From assembly GCF_947498095.1 (NCBI RefSeq), contig NZ_CANMJE010000013.1, forward strand, positions 1 through 64,000: DNA of 64,000 nt, written 5' to 3'. This DNA comes from an uncultured Shimia sp. (GTDB lineage: Bacteria > Pseudomonadota > Alphaproteobacteria > Rhodobacterales > Rhodobacteraceae). Both the position numbers and the translations under genes were made by a program. Of this stretch, positions 7,387 through 16,139 are shown in pieces. The first letter of the stretch is position 1. The number at the start of each line of letters is the position of its first letter. The notes under the pieces are model-generated. The model ran no database searches. It had not been told where the DNA came from and saw only the letters and a program-made list of their open reading frames with translations.

Positions 7387-8670
7387 ATGTCTGCTCAAAT
7401 TCGATATGCGTATCGGAAGGGTCACACGTGGCTGTTCCGACGCAACTACCCAAGTGACGTGGCGCTTGTGCTTGGATCTGCTGCTATGAAGCAAAGCCTG
7501 AAGACCGGGTCAGCTTCCACCGCCAAACAACGGGCTGCTGAGGTGAACGCCAGATTTGAAGTTCTGGTGGCTCAAGTGCGCGAGGGTGCCGAAGTGGTGC
7601 TCTCTGATGTTTCCGCATGGGTCGATACACCGGAGACCGCCCTTGATCACCTGCGGGCCACTCTGGAGCCCTCTGAGGTGGTTCCGTACCAACGCCCCGT
7701 GACGCCTAAGAAAACGCTGATTGGAGACCTTGGCCGAGACTACCTATGCCGCAGGGCCCGTGAGCTACGACCCGGTGGGTTCAAATCAGTGCGCTATTCG
7801 GTGGGGCTGTTTCTCTCGAAGTACGAGGAACAATCGGCGTGCAGTCTGAGCCGGGTTGAGGGGCGAGAGTTCCTTGGTCTTATAGCCCAGCTTTCTCCGG
7901 TTCTTGGGCGGTCCAGAGCCACGCAAGGCTTAACGCTGGAGCAGTCGGTGCGGGTCTCTTCCTACGGGGCACCCCGGATCACGGCGAGGACCCAGAAACG
8001 CATCTGGTCTCAGGTCAATCACTTCCTCGATTGGGCGGTCTACGAGGGGCATCTGGAAGCCAATCCCTTCAGGACGGTTCCTTTCGAGCAGAAGGTGCGC
8101 CCTAAGCCCTATGCGGTGCCCTCGGATGATGAGGTGGTGCGGATGCTGGCGACTAGAGATGACGTGCTGCGACCCGTGTTGCTGACCTGCCTGTTATCAG
8201 GGATGCGAGCTGGAGAGGCCGCAGGACTGCTTCGAGAAGATCTGGTGACCAAGGGCAATCTAGGGACTTTCGTTCATGTGCGCCCCAATGACCTGAGGTT
8301 GCTGAAGACTGATGCAGCTGAACGGCTGGTTCCTGTGCACGCTGTGCTAGAGGAGCTGTTCCAAGGTCTGCCTTCTGAGGGGCCACTGTTCCCTGACCTG
8401 AGCGTCAACCAGATCACCAAGGGCTTTGCGGCTCTGCGGGCGTCTCTGGGGCTGGAACGTCCCGGTCTGGTGTTCCACTCAACAAGGAAGTGGTTTGTGA
8501 CCCAGTGCGAGCGAACAGGTGTGCCTGAGCATTGGACGGCGTCTCTGGTGGGTCATAAATCGGCCCGGTCAGAGAATGGGCTGACCTATGGTATCTACTC
8601 CGCAGGTATCTCGGACGAGCAGAAGCGCTCAATCGTCGATCAGATCCGCTTGCCGGTGGCCGTGTCATGA
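7387..8670 (+). CDS. tyrosine recombinase / integrase
   Basis: A 427-aa protein with ribosome-binding site GGAGGAG. The N-terminus (RYAYRKGHTWLFRRNYPSDV) is the DUF6538-type start common in proteobacterial integrases; residues about 110-235 are the core-binding domain. The catalytic domain shows R274 (SGMRAGEAAGL), K307 in LLKTDAAERLVPVH, H364-x-x-R367 (HSTRK), H390 (LVGHKS) and the Tyr nucleophile in LTYGIYSAG (Y401 or Y404). All residues needed for strand exchange are present, so it is probably active. Copy 3 (21247-22530) differs at about half a dozen positions. It may move its own element and could act on the att-like modules in trans; the latter is inference. Confidence 0.92.
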   Translation: MSAQIRYAYRKGHTWLFRRNYPSDVALVLGSAAMKQSLKTGSASTAKQRAAEVNARFEVLVAQVREGAEVVLSDVSAWVDTPETALDHLRATLEPSEVVPYQRPVTPKKTLIGDLGRDYLCRRARELRPGGFKSVRYSVGLFLSKYEEQSACSLSRVEGREFLGLIAQLSPVLGRSRATQGLTLEQSVRVSSYGAPRITARTQKRIWSQVNHFLDWAVYEGHLEANPFRTVPFEQKVRPKPYAVPSDDEVVRMLATRDDVLRPVLLTCLLSGMRAGEAAGLLREDLVTKGNLGTFVHVRPNDLRLLKTDAAERLVPVHAVLEELFQGLPSEGPLFPDLSVNQITKGFAALRASLGLERPGLVFHSTRKWFVTQCERTGVPEHWTASLVGHKSARSENGLTYGIYSAGISDEQKRSIVDQIRLPVAVS

Positions 8671-8840
8671 CCGTGCCTGACATTGACGCGTTCGAAGAGA
8701 GGGCCGCTATCGCAGAGTACGATGGCGGTCTTTCTCGTTCAGAGGCCGAGACCCTTGCTGCGAGAGCTCAGGGGTTCAAGAATGCTGATGCCTACTGGCA
8801 ATGGCTGGCTGACTACGTGACGACCAAGCAGATCAAGTGA
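8667..8840 (+). CDS. 57-aa ORF overlapping recombinase stop
   Basis: Starts with the ATGA overlap at the recombinase stop codon, so it is translationally coupled. The sequence runs MTVPDIDAFEERAAIAEYDG, then a helix-rich part, ending in YVTTKQIK. It is acidic and helical, and could bind the recombinase or DNA. The same ORF follows copy 3 (21077-21250), and its last codons open this window. Family not recognised. Confidence 0.6.
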   Translation: MTVPDIDAFEERAAIAEYDGGLSRSEAETLAARAQGFKNADAYWQWLADYVTTKQIK

Positions 8841-8845
8841 TCTTT

Positions 8846-8891
8846 CCCTCGGCTGGCATTGCGCTGGCCGGGGGAGCCACCTTGCTTTTTT
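8846..8891 (+). terminator. hairpin after recombinase operon
   Basis: CCCTCGGC (8846-8853) pairs with GCCGGGGG (8867-8874) with one G-T pair, followed ten bases later by a T-run (8885-8891). It is present in all three copies of the element. The gap before the T-run makes this a weaker intrinsic terminator candidate. Confidence 0.45.
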
Positions 8892-8935
8892 CTTCTGGGC
8901 GGAAGAGGAGCAGAACTGCAGAACAAAGCAGACCT

Positions 8936-9160
8936 TGGCGGTTGTTGCGGCGAACGGCAGCAATGAGCCCATTTTAACAAATGCTGCAAGCTGCGCAGAC
9001 GGCTAAAAGGGCGGAGAGCGGGCTTCAGGGTCTATTCGAGAGGGCCAATCCTGAATGGCTCAACAACTGAGCGAATAGGACTTCAAGTCAATTTCATCGG
9101 ATTAGTTATTATGGTTACAAGGGTTATGCGATAGACAGTGCGCTGATTGCGGCAGCAAAA
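8936..9160. repeat. gap with intergenic repeat remnants
   Basis: GGCGGTTGTTGCGGCGAACGG and AAAAGGGCGGAGAGCGGG are pieces of the interspersed family. The right flank of this element copy lacks the CATTGGAGTAGCG block that flanks copies 1 and 3. No gene found. Confidence 0.4.
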
Positions 9161-9562
9161 GTGAAAAAAGCGGTCATGACTTCCATTCAAAAAACTCTTC
9201 TACATCGTTCTGGACGACCAGCTCGCCATAAGATCGCATTAGTTGTAACTACGCTTCTGACGGTTTTCATTACCTATGCAACGCTAACACCAATGGCGAC
9301 GCCGCAAGGGCTGCCGGGATCGGATAAGACGTACCACGTTTTGGCCTTTGTTGCGCTCACTTTCCCTTGTGCAGTCCTATACCCAAGAACGCTCATACTG
9401 GTTTTTCCCGGAGCAATAGCGTTTGGCGGGCTGATTGAGATTATACAGCCGTACTTTGGTCGTGAACGGGAAATGGCAGACCTCTATGCCGATGCGGTTG
9501 GGGCAAGCATCGGAGTTGGCGCTGGCCTATGTCTTCGTTCTATTCTGAAAAAGCTGATGTAG
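9161..9562 (+). CDS. VanZ-like membrane protein
   Basis: A 133-aa protein from a GTG start; an ATG at 9176 gives 128 aa and may be the real start. Four hydrophobic helices are visible (LVVTTLLTVFITYATL, YHVLAFVALTFPCAVLY, LVFPGAIAFGGLIEIIQ, VGASIGVGAGLCL). The motif GSDKTYHVLAF, followed by GGLIEIIQPYFGREREMADLYAD, matches the VanZ-like family, in which short motifs around D-K-x-x-H and E-x-x-Q are typical. These are small inner-membrane proteins; VanZ itself gives low-level teicoplanin resistance, but most members have no known role. It converges on the gene at 9591 and shows no operon partner. Confidence 0.7.
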   Translation: MKKAVMTSIQKTLLHRSGRPARHKIALVVTTLLTVFITYATLTPMATPQGLPGSDKTYHVLAFVALTFPCAVLYPRTLILVFPGAIAFGGLIEIIQPYFGREREMADLYADAVGASIGVGAGLCLRSILKKLM

Positions 9563-9590
9563 GGTGATGGCAACAGAACCCATGGGCTGG

Positions 9591-9812
9591 CTATGATAGC
9601 CCCTCGCCGCCGCAAGCGGAGCATCGGGCAGTTCTTGTGCCGAAACAGCCTGAGCAGCGGTTAAATTGTCGGTTGCCGTGGATGTCGCTACCCTGAGCGA
9701 TTTGCCCCGCACCACCACAGACTTGGCACGGTGCCCGTCCAGAACCGCGACACCGGGTGCATTGTCGTTTGACATGTTCCATCTGTTTGTTACGAGTTGA
9801 TGGTCTCTTCAT
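9591..9812 (-). CDS. small DnaJ-zinc-finger-like protein (four CxxC knuckles)
   Basis: A 73-aa protein with GGGGA upstream of ATG 9812; M11 (9782) is an alternative start. It contains four cysteine knuckles: CTRCRGSG, CQVCGGAG, CSGCFGTR and CSACGGEG. This is the pattern of the DnaJ central cysteine-rich domain (two Zn ions, four CxxCxGxG motifs), but without J domain or C-terminal chaperone domains. The spacing is compact, about 11-25 residues between motifs. It could be a stand-alone zinc chaperone or disulfide-active protein; function is unknown. It is the first gene left of a periplasmic SH3/DsbA-type pair, but on the opposite strand. Confidence 0.6.
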   Translation of the reverse strand: MKRPSTRNKQMEHVKRQCTRCRGSGRAPCQVCGGAGQIAQGSDIHGNRQFNRCSGCFGTRTARCSACGGEGLS

Positions 9813-10023
9813 GCGACGTCCCCTAGCTGGTATTGGTTTTGGCAGTGGGCCTTAACGTTCATCTCAACACGGATGGTCAACTCTGTCATTCTACTTTTCT
9901 GCTCATAGCAAGTGATCGCGTTCGAACACTGTTCTGTAGTCAGGCAGTATTTTAGTTGTTATCCGTTGCCATCGCCGTGCAAAGTCCGATACGCCTTAAT
10001 GAGGCAAAAAGCAGGAGAGAACG

Positions 10024-10326
10024 ATGCAAGGACCCATCTTTACTACCTTTGCCGTTGTCGCGCTGGGAGCTGTTGTCGGCGCTCAACCTGCCAACTCCAA
10101 CCCAGCTGGGTATTATGAGGTCGTCGGAGTTGAAGAAGGTGATATGTTGAAAATGCGCGAAGGCCCCGGAACTGGATACAAGGTCATCGTAGGCCTTCCG
10201 AATGGCACTGCCTTGCGAATACACGATTGCGACCAGATTGGTAGCACGGCGTGGTGCAAAGGTTCTTTGAAACGGGCGCGTGGGCTCAAGGGGTATGTTT
10301 CTTGGAACTACCTTCAAGAAATCTGA
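10024..10326 (+). CDS. secreted SH3b-domain protein
   Basis: A 100-aa protein with ribosome-binding site AGGAGAG. Residues 1-25 are a signal peptide (LGAVVGAQPANSNPA). The rest is one bacterial SH3 domain: LKMREGPGTGYKVIVGLPNGT, a Cys pair (HDCDQ and WCKG), then GLKGYVSWNYLQE. Such domains act in the periplasm, often binding peptidoglycan or acting as scaffolds. The two Cys could form a disulfide, which fits with the DsbA-type oxidoreductase gene that follows 158 bp downstream. No catalytic domain is attached. Confidence 0.8.
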   Translation: MQGPIFTTFAVVALGAVVGAQPANSNPAGYYEVVGVEEGDMLKMREGPGTGYKVIVGLPNGTALRIHDCDQIGSTAWCKGSLKRARGLKGYVSWNYLQEI

Positions 10327-10484
10327 AGTAGCTGTGATCAGCTTCGCTGGTCGACCTATGCTCGATAAGAATCGGTGTGATTAGGTCTTTGCTCACGACC
10401 AATGAAATCCCACACAAGTTGGTCTACTTGTCATGTCGACTTAGTATGCAGTGACCCTGCTACTCGTTTTCTAAGGTGGAACAA

Positions 10485-11297
10485 ATGAAAATAGACAGGA
10501 GGATGTTGATCGGTGGTGGAGCATTAGCTGTTCTGGGCGCTTTTTCATTTCGCCGGACGTTGAGCGTATTCTCCAACCCTCTAGAATTTGAGGCTCTTGA
10601 AGTTCCAGTGGGCTTCCGGCGGATGGCTGGGGGAATGAGTTCATCGGGTTTCGATCCGTTTTTCGGTCTGAACACGATAGCAGAGCCCACGATGGAACGC
10701 GCTCTGGCCTATGTAAAAAAGGACCTCAGTAAATCTTTGTTTGGTTCGCGGCTTGCAAGTGACGGCCTAGTTCAGATTGCATCATTTTCAGACTTCTATT
10801 GCCCTTATTGCAGAATACTTACGGAGCGGCTCGCGCGTCTTGCCGCCAAATCAAATGGAGCCGTCCAGATTACTTGGCATGAACTCCCAATACTGGGCGA
10901 GGCTTCTGTATTGGCAGCAAAGGCAGCAATTGCGGCAGATATGCAGGGGGCATATCTTGAGTTTCACCATCGCCTCATGAAAACACCCTTTCGGATAAAC
11001 GCCGCGTATCTGGAAGCAGTTTCCGACAGTATTGGTCTGGATCATCAGCAGTTGCTGAGGGATATCAACAGTGTGGAAGTCAGACAACAGCTTGACATCA
11101 GCGCGGCATTGGCGCGGCTTTTTTCCTTTGCCGGAACACCTGCAATCGTAGTCGGTCGTACGGTTGTCCAAGGGGAAATTAGTGAAGGATTACTCGATCA
11201 GTTGATTGAGCGCGAGCGCGATGACGGGCCAATTGGCTCGCTTCTACAATCGAGGGTTCCTGAAGGAGCAGCGACTCCGGGGGCGATGCCAAGTTAA
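10485..11297 (+). CDS. DsbA/thioredoxin-fold thiol oxidoreductase, Tat-type leader
   Basis: A 270-aa protein; ATG 10485 has AAGGTGG at good spacing and is preferred over the GTG at 10476. The N-terminus KIDRRMLIGGGALAVLGAF has a twin-arginine signal character. The active site is FSDFYCPYC (C106-P-Y-C109), followed by a helical insertion and the cis-proline loop AGTPAIVV, as in the DsbA/DSBA-like thioredoxin family. It probably catalyses disulfide formation or thiol-linked chemistry in the periplasm or at the membrane. The closest described type is the Thioredoxin_4/DsbA group found in alphaproteobacteria. No partner DsbB is present in the window. Confidence 0.82.
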   Translation: MKIDRRMLIGGGALAVLGAFSFRRTLSVFSNPLEFEALEVPVGFRRMAGGMSSSGFDPFFGLNTIAEPTMERALAYVKKDLSKSLFGSRLASDGLVQIASFSDFYCPYCRILTERLARLAAKSNGAVQITWHELPILGEASVLAAKAAIAADMQGAYLEFHHRLMKTPFRINAAYLEAVSDSIGLDHQQLLRDINSVEVRQQLDISAALARLFSFAGTPAIVVGRTVVQGEISEGLLDQLIERERDDGPIGSLLQSRVPEGAATPGAMPS

Positions 11298-11661
11298 TGG
11301 GCATTAACGCACGTTAGGACGCCGTGTCATCGAACTTGGCACGATCTTCTACACAATGGTCGCCTAGGTCGGAATTGAGCCGCAACAGAGGGCAGCAAAG
11401 CGACAAACACAACGCGTTCTCTAGGGGCACAAAATATTTGGCGCTTTCTAGCTAACATTTTACCGCGCCGCCACTTCCATCCCTTCCACCACATTCATCA
11501 TCTGACTTGCGCACCTGAATTCGGACGAAACTCATACGGTCTTGCGACAGGCAAAAAAGACTGCTTCTGCTTCCCCGTCAGTTCCTAAAGCAGCCTTTGG
11601 AGCAGCCGTAGCGAAATGGCGCTTTGTCCCGCTCGGCAGACCTTAGCTCATTTCGCAGCGA
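11298..11661. other. gap without gene
   Basis: No coding sequence or RNA recognised. Positions about 11590-11661 (AGCAGCCGTAGCGAAATGGC, CATTTCGCAGCGAACGACCG) belong to the interspersed repeats and lead into the outer end of the first polymerase element. Confidence 0.4.
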
Positions 11662-12493
11662 ACGACCGTTCCCCGCCCCTAGTACCGAATGTTGTGGGAA
11701 AACTGGACGGCTGCATTGCACACAAGCTTTCTTTTTTTTCTTGGGGCCTTCTAGTCCGGGAGGATGGGGTGGATTGGCGGCTACTCCGCTCCTTCATTAC
11801 TTATCCCTATGACCAAGCCCTGTTGACTATACTCAGCCCCAACGCTGCTTCCCAAGTACAGTTGGTTCTCCACCCAACACGCCAGCCGCCCCCCGGCCAC
11901 CAGTAGTCACCAGGTCTCAGACGATCGTCAGAGCGGCTCACTGTGGTGGCGGTCGTCAGAGGGGATCTCAGTGGTCCCGGAGTTGCCCCATGCTCACTCC
12001 GCTAGCGCTCCGTTCCAACTCGTCCTTCGTCCTCGTTCCGCCCCAGTAACCGCCCCAGTTTGGTCAGAGACTGCCGTAAGCCGATGTTACCTATGGGTCG
12101 GCAAGGATTCCTACCATCCCAGCCACCTCTCCTTAGTTCAGTAAACTAAGCACCCGGGACGCCCGTAGTCCTAGGAAATGCCCCCGTTTATGCCCCAGTA
12201 GTTGGTGCACAAGTTGCGGGTGCTGGCAGCTTCGCTTTCCCATAGTCTGAGCAGGCTCGTGTCCTCAACTGTACTTGTTGGTGTGGTCGTCTCTACCGGG
12301 GTTCTATGGCTAGCGGGAATAGGTATAAGTAATGAATAGAGGGCGGTGGGAAGAGACCCAGATGTTACCTCCCTTCCTACCCCCCTATCCTAGAAGGAAG
12401 GCAAGCTATGGCTGACATCGAGAACCCTTGGCACTCCCGCTCAATAGACGTCCATCGCTGGTCAGATCATCCTGAGGTGGCGGCGCTCTGTGA
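11662..12493 (+). repeat. left long inverted repeat of polymerase element 1
   Basis: Outer part (from GAACGACCGTTCCCCGCC through CTTATCCCTATG and CAAGTACAGTTGG), arm DNA with repeated GCCCCAGT, core 12109-12125, hairpin CTTAGTTCAGTAAACTAAG, and inner part through AACTGTACTTGTTGG and ATAAGTAATGAATAG into the first 28 codons of the polymerase gene. Compared with the right repeat it is about 55 bp longer, mainly from differences in the outer half (about 11880-12050). The core to arm section is almost unchanged. Confidence 0.7.
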
Positions 12494-13835
12494 TCGAGTG
12501 TGGGATGGGTATCTGTCTGAGTTGACTGGCAGATCAGGGCCTAAGCCCAAGACTGCATTCCGCCACCAACTGCGTGTCCTGATCCTAGATCTCTATGTGG
12601 CTTGGTTGGCAGATCCAGAACTAAGTATTGGAGTCTCCATGTCATCGAACTACTGGGACACCTCCTCACGCTATAACGCCATTCATATCTCGAAGAAGAT
12701 CATCCCGATAATTCGGGTTCTGACCAAGGCTGGGTTGCTTGATATGGCCAAAGGAAGTTTCAGCGGACCTAACTCGCGAGGAAACAGAACCACGAGAATT
12801 CGGGCCTCTGAAGAGCTTCAGGGGTGGTTTGCTGAGGCACAATTTCAGCGGGACGACGTTGGGCGAGTCGAAGGGGAGGAGATCATCATTCTTCGCAGTG
12901 AAGAAGATGGGCCCTTGGTCGAGTACGAAGAAACGGACGACACCATCAGGATGCGCGCAGAATTGGATCGCTATAACGAAGTCATCGCATCAGCCTTCAT
13001 TGATATCCCGATACTTGAAGACCCAACCCTTGATGGCATACCGACAGACCATCATCAAAAGCTGACCAGACGTATCTTCAGCCGCGCTGACTGGACCTGC
13101 AATGGCCGCTTTCATGGTGGTTGGTGGCAGCGAATAAACAGCGACCGGCGATCCAGGATATTCATCAACGATACGCCAGCAGTGGAGGTGGACTTCCGGA
13201 GCCTGCATATCTCGTTACTGAGCCTGCAATCTGGGGTCGAACTCACGGGTGATCCCTATGAGCTCAGGCAAGGGTTGATCGGGGGAGCACCTGAACGGCT
13301 TCAGAGGAATCTGGTCAAGCGCCTGTTGCTCACCGCCATCAATGCCAGGAAGAAAGATGCAGCTTTTCGAGCCTTTCGGGACGGTTTTCCAACAGGTCAT
13401 ATGGGCAAGACCCTGACGAACGAACAACTAGAGACTCTGCTTCTCGCTTTTCTGGAGAAGACACCACATATTGAAGGCCTGCTGTTCAACGACCAGGGCA
13501 TTCGGCTTATGAACCTAGATAGCCAACTCACCGAGAGAGTGCATCGTCACTTCTCTGAACAAGGCATTCCGGTTTTATCTGTGCATGATAGCTACGTTAT
13601 CGACTACACACGGGTGGCTGAACTCAAGGACATCATGGCAGAGGCGTCAGAAGCTGTGGCTGGGGTTGCTCTACCGACATCAAATCAGTTCTTTGGTTTG
13701 GATGAGCAGGATGACCCCTCAGCGGACTACGTTCGGGATTATGTGATCTGGAGGCAAACGGCTCGGTCAGAAGGTTATCTGGCGCGGCTAGCTGAACATG
13801 AGCGTCGGACTGGAACTGAGGTGGTTCCGTACTGA
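12408..13835 (+). CDS. superfamily-A polymerase of mobile element (TV-Pol-like)
   Basis: A 475-aa protein with GGAAGG upstream. All three palm motifs of superfamily-A polymerases are visible: motif A VEVDFRSLHISLL (D262, H267), motif B RNLVKRLLLTAINA (R300, K304, N312), motif C LSVHDSYVID (H393, D394). A GRFHGGWWQ block precedes motif A. The N-terminal 140 residues contain a helix-rich, probably winged-helix region (RYNAIHISKKIIPIIRVLTKAG, then a GN-x-TR-x-R wing). This matches what is known of TV-Pol proteins of bacterial mobile elements and some DNA viruses, proposed to combine primase and DNA polymerase activity. There is no 3'-5' exonuclease domain. It is clearly homologous to the protein at 28487-30040. 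Its first codons lie inside the left inverted repeat. Confidence 0.8.
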   Translation: MADIENPWHSRSIDVHRWSDHPEVAALCDRVWDGYLSELTGRSGPKPKTAFRHQLRVLILDLYVAWLADPELSIGVSMSSNYWDTSSRYNAIHISKKIIPIIRVLTKAGLLDMAKGSFSGPNSRGNRTTRIRASEELQGWFAEAQFQRDDVGRVEGEEIIILRSEEDGPLVEYEETDDTIRMRAELDRYNEVIASAFIDIPILEDPTLDGIPTDHHQKLTRRIFSRADWTCNGRFHGGWWQRINSDRRSRIFINDTPAVEVDFRSLHISLLSLQSGVELTGDPYELRQGLIGGAPERLQRNLVKRLLLTAINARKKDAAFRAFRDGFPTGHMGKTLTNEQLETLLLAFLEKTPHIEGLLFNDQGIRLMNLDSQLTERVHRHFSEQGIPVLSVHDSYVIDYTRVAELKDIMAEASEAVAGVALPTSNQFFGLDEQDDPSADYVRDYVIWRQTARSEGYLARLAEHERRTGTEVVPY

Positions 13836-14009
13836 GAACTCAATCTCTCTTGGAATCGTAAAAGGCCTGCAGGCTTGCCAACTGAGCTTCATCCATGGCT
13901 CCTAGCGGACCTTGGCGATCATTGCGGCGAAGGTCTGATTCCAGATCAAAGAAGCTTTCGAAGCAAACCAGATCCTAGGCTGATATCATGCGATCTGCGG
14001 CCTGACCTT
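13836..14009. repeat. convergent gap with intergenic repeat
   Basis: Between polymerase and cyclase genes. TAGCGGACCTTGGCGATC and TTGCGGCGAAGGTCTGATTCC (about 13909-13946) belong to the interspersed family, here inside the element. No terminator recognised. Confidence 0.4.
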
Positions 14010-15902
14010 TCAGTCGCTTGAACTTGGCATTCCGGCTGCCACGTATGCGTCGAACATGGTTTGGTGAAAAGCGCGCGGTGCCGCACGTTGTTGCTGTAAA
14101 GTCCGCCCAGTTACATACTCGACAGTCAAATCCGGTCTTTGGTCCAACATCTGACGAACAACTTTCTGCGCGCTCGACATGTCACCTTTCAAGGCAAATG
14201 CTGCGGCAAGTCCCGCTCTGGCTTGATGATGTGCGCGGGCGTCTCGCATATCTCTGCCAAGAACGGATTGCGCCAAAGAGATTGTTTCCTCATATCGGCC
14301 ATCTTCCAACAATGCCGGGTAGAGTGCGCCGGGTAACCATTCGGGATAGTCGGGCTCGAGTCGCATACCGTTGAGCATGTATTTCATACCGCGTTTGGCC
14401 TCGCCACTGTTGTAAAGCGCAAGTCCGCCAAGCGCATTGACGTCTGCACCACCGGGCGACAGGTCAATGGCACGATTGGCAGCGGTAATGGCGTCGCTGT
14501 ACTTGCCGCTGCTTGAATCCAATATGGCGATCAGGCTGTAGGGGTCGCCCCATTCTTCCATCGCTAGCGCCTGTTTGACCAGTTTGTAGGACGCCGCAAA
14601 ATCGCTGGCAGGGTCCTTGGAGATGCCTAGAATGACACGTTGCCATGGAATCCAAGCAAGCAGATAAGGCCCCATCGGGCTTTGTGGGTTTTCTTCTTGA
14701 AGCTCGGTCCATATCCGTATCGCTTCACGATGGCCTTCAAGATCAAACCGCTGAAAAGCGTCGCGCCCTTGAATCACACGGAGGCTGGTTTGGAAATCAC
14801 CGGAAAGCGCGGCGATGGTTCGGCTTGCTTCTCCGACCGTAAGGGACACCTGCATTTCTAGGAAAAGTTTCTCGGCAATTTGATCCTGCACGTCAAAGAT
14901 GTCGTCGATTTCGCTGTCCTCGCGCAGCGACCATAGTTGTTTGCCCTCAACCGCGTCCGACAGTTCCGCTGTAATCCGGGCTTTATCGCCAGACTTCAGA
15001 ACGCTGCCGCTCAGGACATAGCGAACGCCAAGTTCTTTGGCGACCTCGCTGGGCGCGACTTGCTGCCCTTTGTAGGAAAAGGTTGTCGCGCGCCCCATCA
15101 CCACCATGTCAGGCGACAGGGAAAGTGTGGAAATGATATTCTCTGTTATCCCATCACTGATCCACTCGGCGGAGGCTTCACCCCCGAGATTGGTGAAGGG
15201 CAAGACCGCAATTGAAGGTCGCTCGGGCAATGCAAGGGTCATTTCCGCTGGATCAACGGGGGTAAAGTCAGGGCGCTGGCTCCACCAGAATGCACCGGCG
15301 ATAAAAGCGACCGCGAGGGTCACTGCAACCAAAGCAGGCGTCCTTGAACGCGCCTTGGAGGTGGGCAGTTTCATTTTGGATTCGCCAGAACGAACGACTT
15401 GAAAGGCCCGGACAGGACGCTCGATGTTCTTCACCGGCACATTGCCAAGATCGTGGAGGTCCAAATCTAACCGATCGCGTACTTGGTCACGCGCTGACCG
15501 GCTGATCACGATGCCCCCCGCAGGTGCCAGCGCCTCAAGCCGCGCCGCGATATTCACACCGTCCCCTAGCAGATCGTCACCTTCAGCCACGACATCGCCG
15601 AGATTGATACCAATACGATAGTGCATCTTGGCGCCCTCGGGAGCGTCCGCGTTCATCGCTTCGATAAGATTCTGGCCTTCTATTGCAAAGCGAAGCGCCT
15701 CAACCGTGCTAGGAAATTCGACAAGCCAGCTATCGCCTGCGGTGTTCGCGACTCTGCCATGGTGCTTTTCGAGAAGCGGATTGATTACTTCATTCTGGTG
15801 CCGCCGCCTTAGCGCAAGAATACCTTCTTCATCGGAACCAATAAGACTTGAAAAGCCAACGATGTCGGCCGCTAGGATCGTGGTCAACCGACGTTCCATC
15901 AA
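14010..15902 (-). CDS. adenylate cyclase with TolB-like and TPR region
   Basis: A 630-aa protein. Residues 6-170 are a class III cyclase catalytic domain (LAADIVGFSSL with D13; NTAGDSWLVEF with D57; GDGVNIAARLEALA with the Asn/Arg pair). One membrane helix follows (about 189-207, LVAVTLAVAFIAGAFWW). Next is a TolB-amino-terminal-like domain (about 228-345, IAVLPFTNLGG then YVLSGSVLKSGDKARITAEL). The C-terminal half is tetratricopeptide-like. This architecture, cytoplasmic cyclase plus periplasmic TolB/TPR sensor, is common in rhizobia and roseobacters. It lies between the polymerase and the right inverted repeat, so it is either cargo of element 1 or older DNA enclosed by two insertions. Confidence 0.88.
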   Translation of the reverse strand: MMERRLTTILAADIVGFSSLIGSDEEGILALRRRHQNEVINPLLEKHHGRVANTAGDSWLVEFPSTVEALRFAIEGQNLIEAMNADAPEGAKMHYRIGINLGDVVAEGDDLLGDGVNIAARLEALAPAGGIVISRSARDQVRDRLDLDLHDLGNVPVKNIERPVRAFQVVRSGESKMKLPTSKARSRTPALVAVTLAVAFIAGAFWWSQRPDFTPVDPAEMTLALPERPSIAVLPFTNLGGEASAEWISDGITENIISTLSLSPDMVVMGRATTFSYKGQQVAPSEVAKELGVRYVLSGSVLKSGDKARITAELSDAVEGKQLWSLREDSEIDDIFDVQDQIAEKLFLEMQVSLTVGEASRTIAALSGDFQTSLRVIQGRDAFQRFDLEGHREAIRIWTELQEENPQSPMGPYLLAWIPWQRVILGISKDPASDFAASYKLVKQALAMEEWGDPYSLIAILDSSSGKYSDAITAANRAIDLSPGGADVNALGGLALYNSGEAKRGMKYMLNGMRLEPDYPEWLPGALYPALLEDGRYEETISLAQSVLGRDMRDARAHHQARAGLAAAFALKGDMSSAQKVVRQMLDQRPDLTVEYVTGRTLQQQRAAPRAFHQTMFDAYVAAGMPSSSD

Positions 15903-16139
15903 AATCCTTTCGCTCTATGAACGACGTAAGTAGACTGCATATTTATAACAAAGGGAAAGGATAAGTTGTCAAACTACAGATTTGGTCACCGAAGCGGGAC
16001 CAAAAAATAATTTCCAAAAGGTCTTCAACACCTAAAGTGAAACTGCAACTTCATCCGTAACTGAGACCTTGGCGCAAACCACAGCGAGCGAGCGCATTCC
16101 GCCCTTAGTTTGGATACGATCGCGCCGCAGCATAAGTTT
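15903..16139. repeat. gap upstream of cyclase, with intergenic repeat
   Basis: AT-rich DNA upstream of the cyclase start, followed at about 16064-16115 by ACCTTGGCGCAAACCACAGC and GAGCGCATTCCGCCCTTAG of the interspersed family. No gene seen. Confidence 0.4.

Larger units (their letters stand above)
6899..8935 (+). mobile_element. tyrosine-recombinase element, copy 2 (complete)
   Basis: A 2.0-kb unit bounded by imperfect 34-bp terminal inverted repeats (6899-6932 and 8902-8935, 31 of 34 identical: AAGGTCTGCTTTGTTCTGCA then CTCCTC). It carries four tightly packed genes (55 aa, 64 aa, recombinase, 57 aa). A near-identical inverted copy lies at 20981-23015 and the end of a third at 1-114. A recombinase element with terminal repeats and no other transposase resembles solo-integrase elements rather than classical IS elements. 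Confidence 0.8.
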
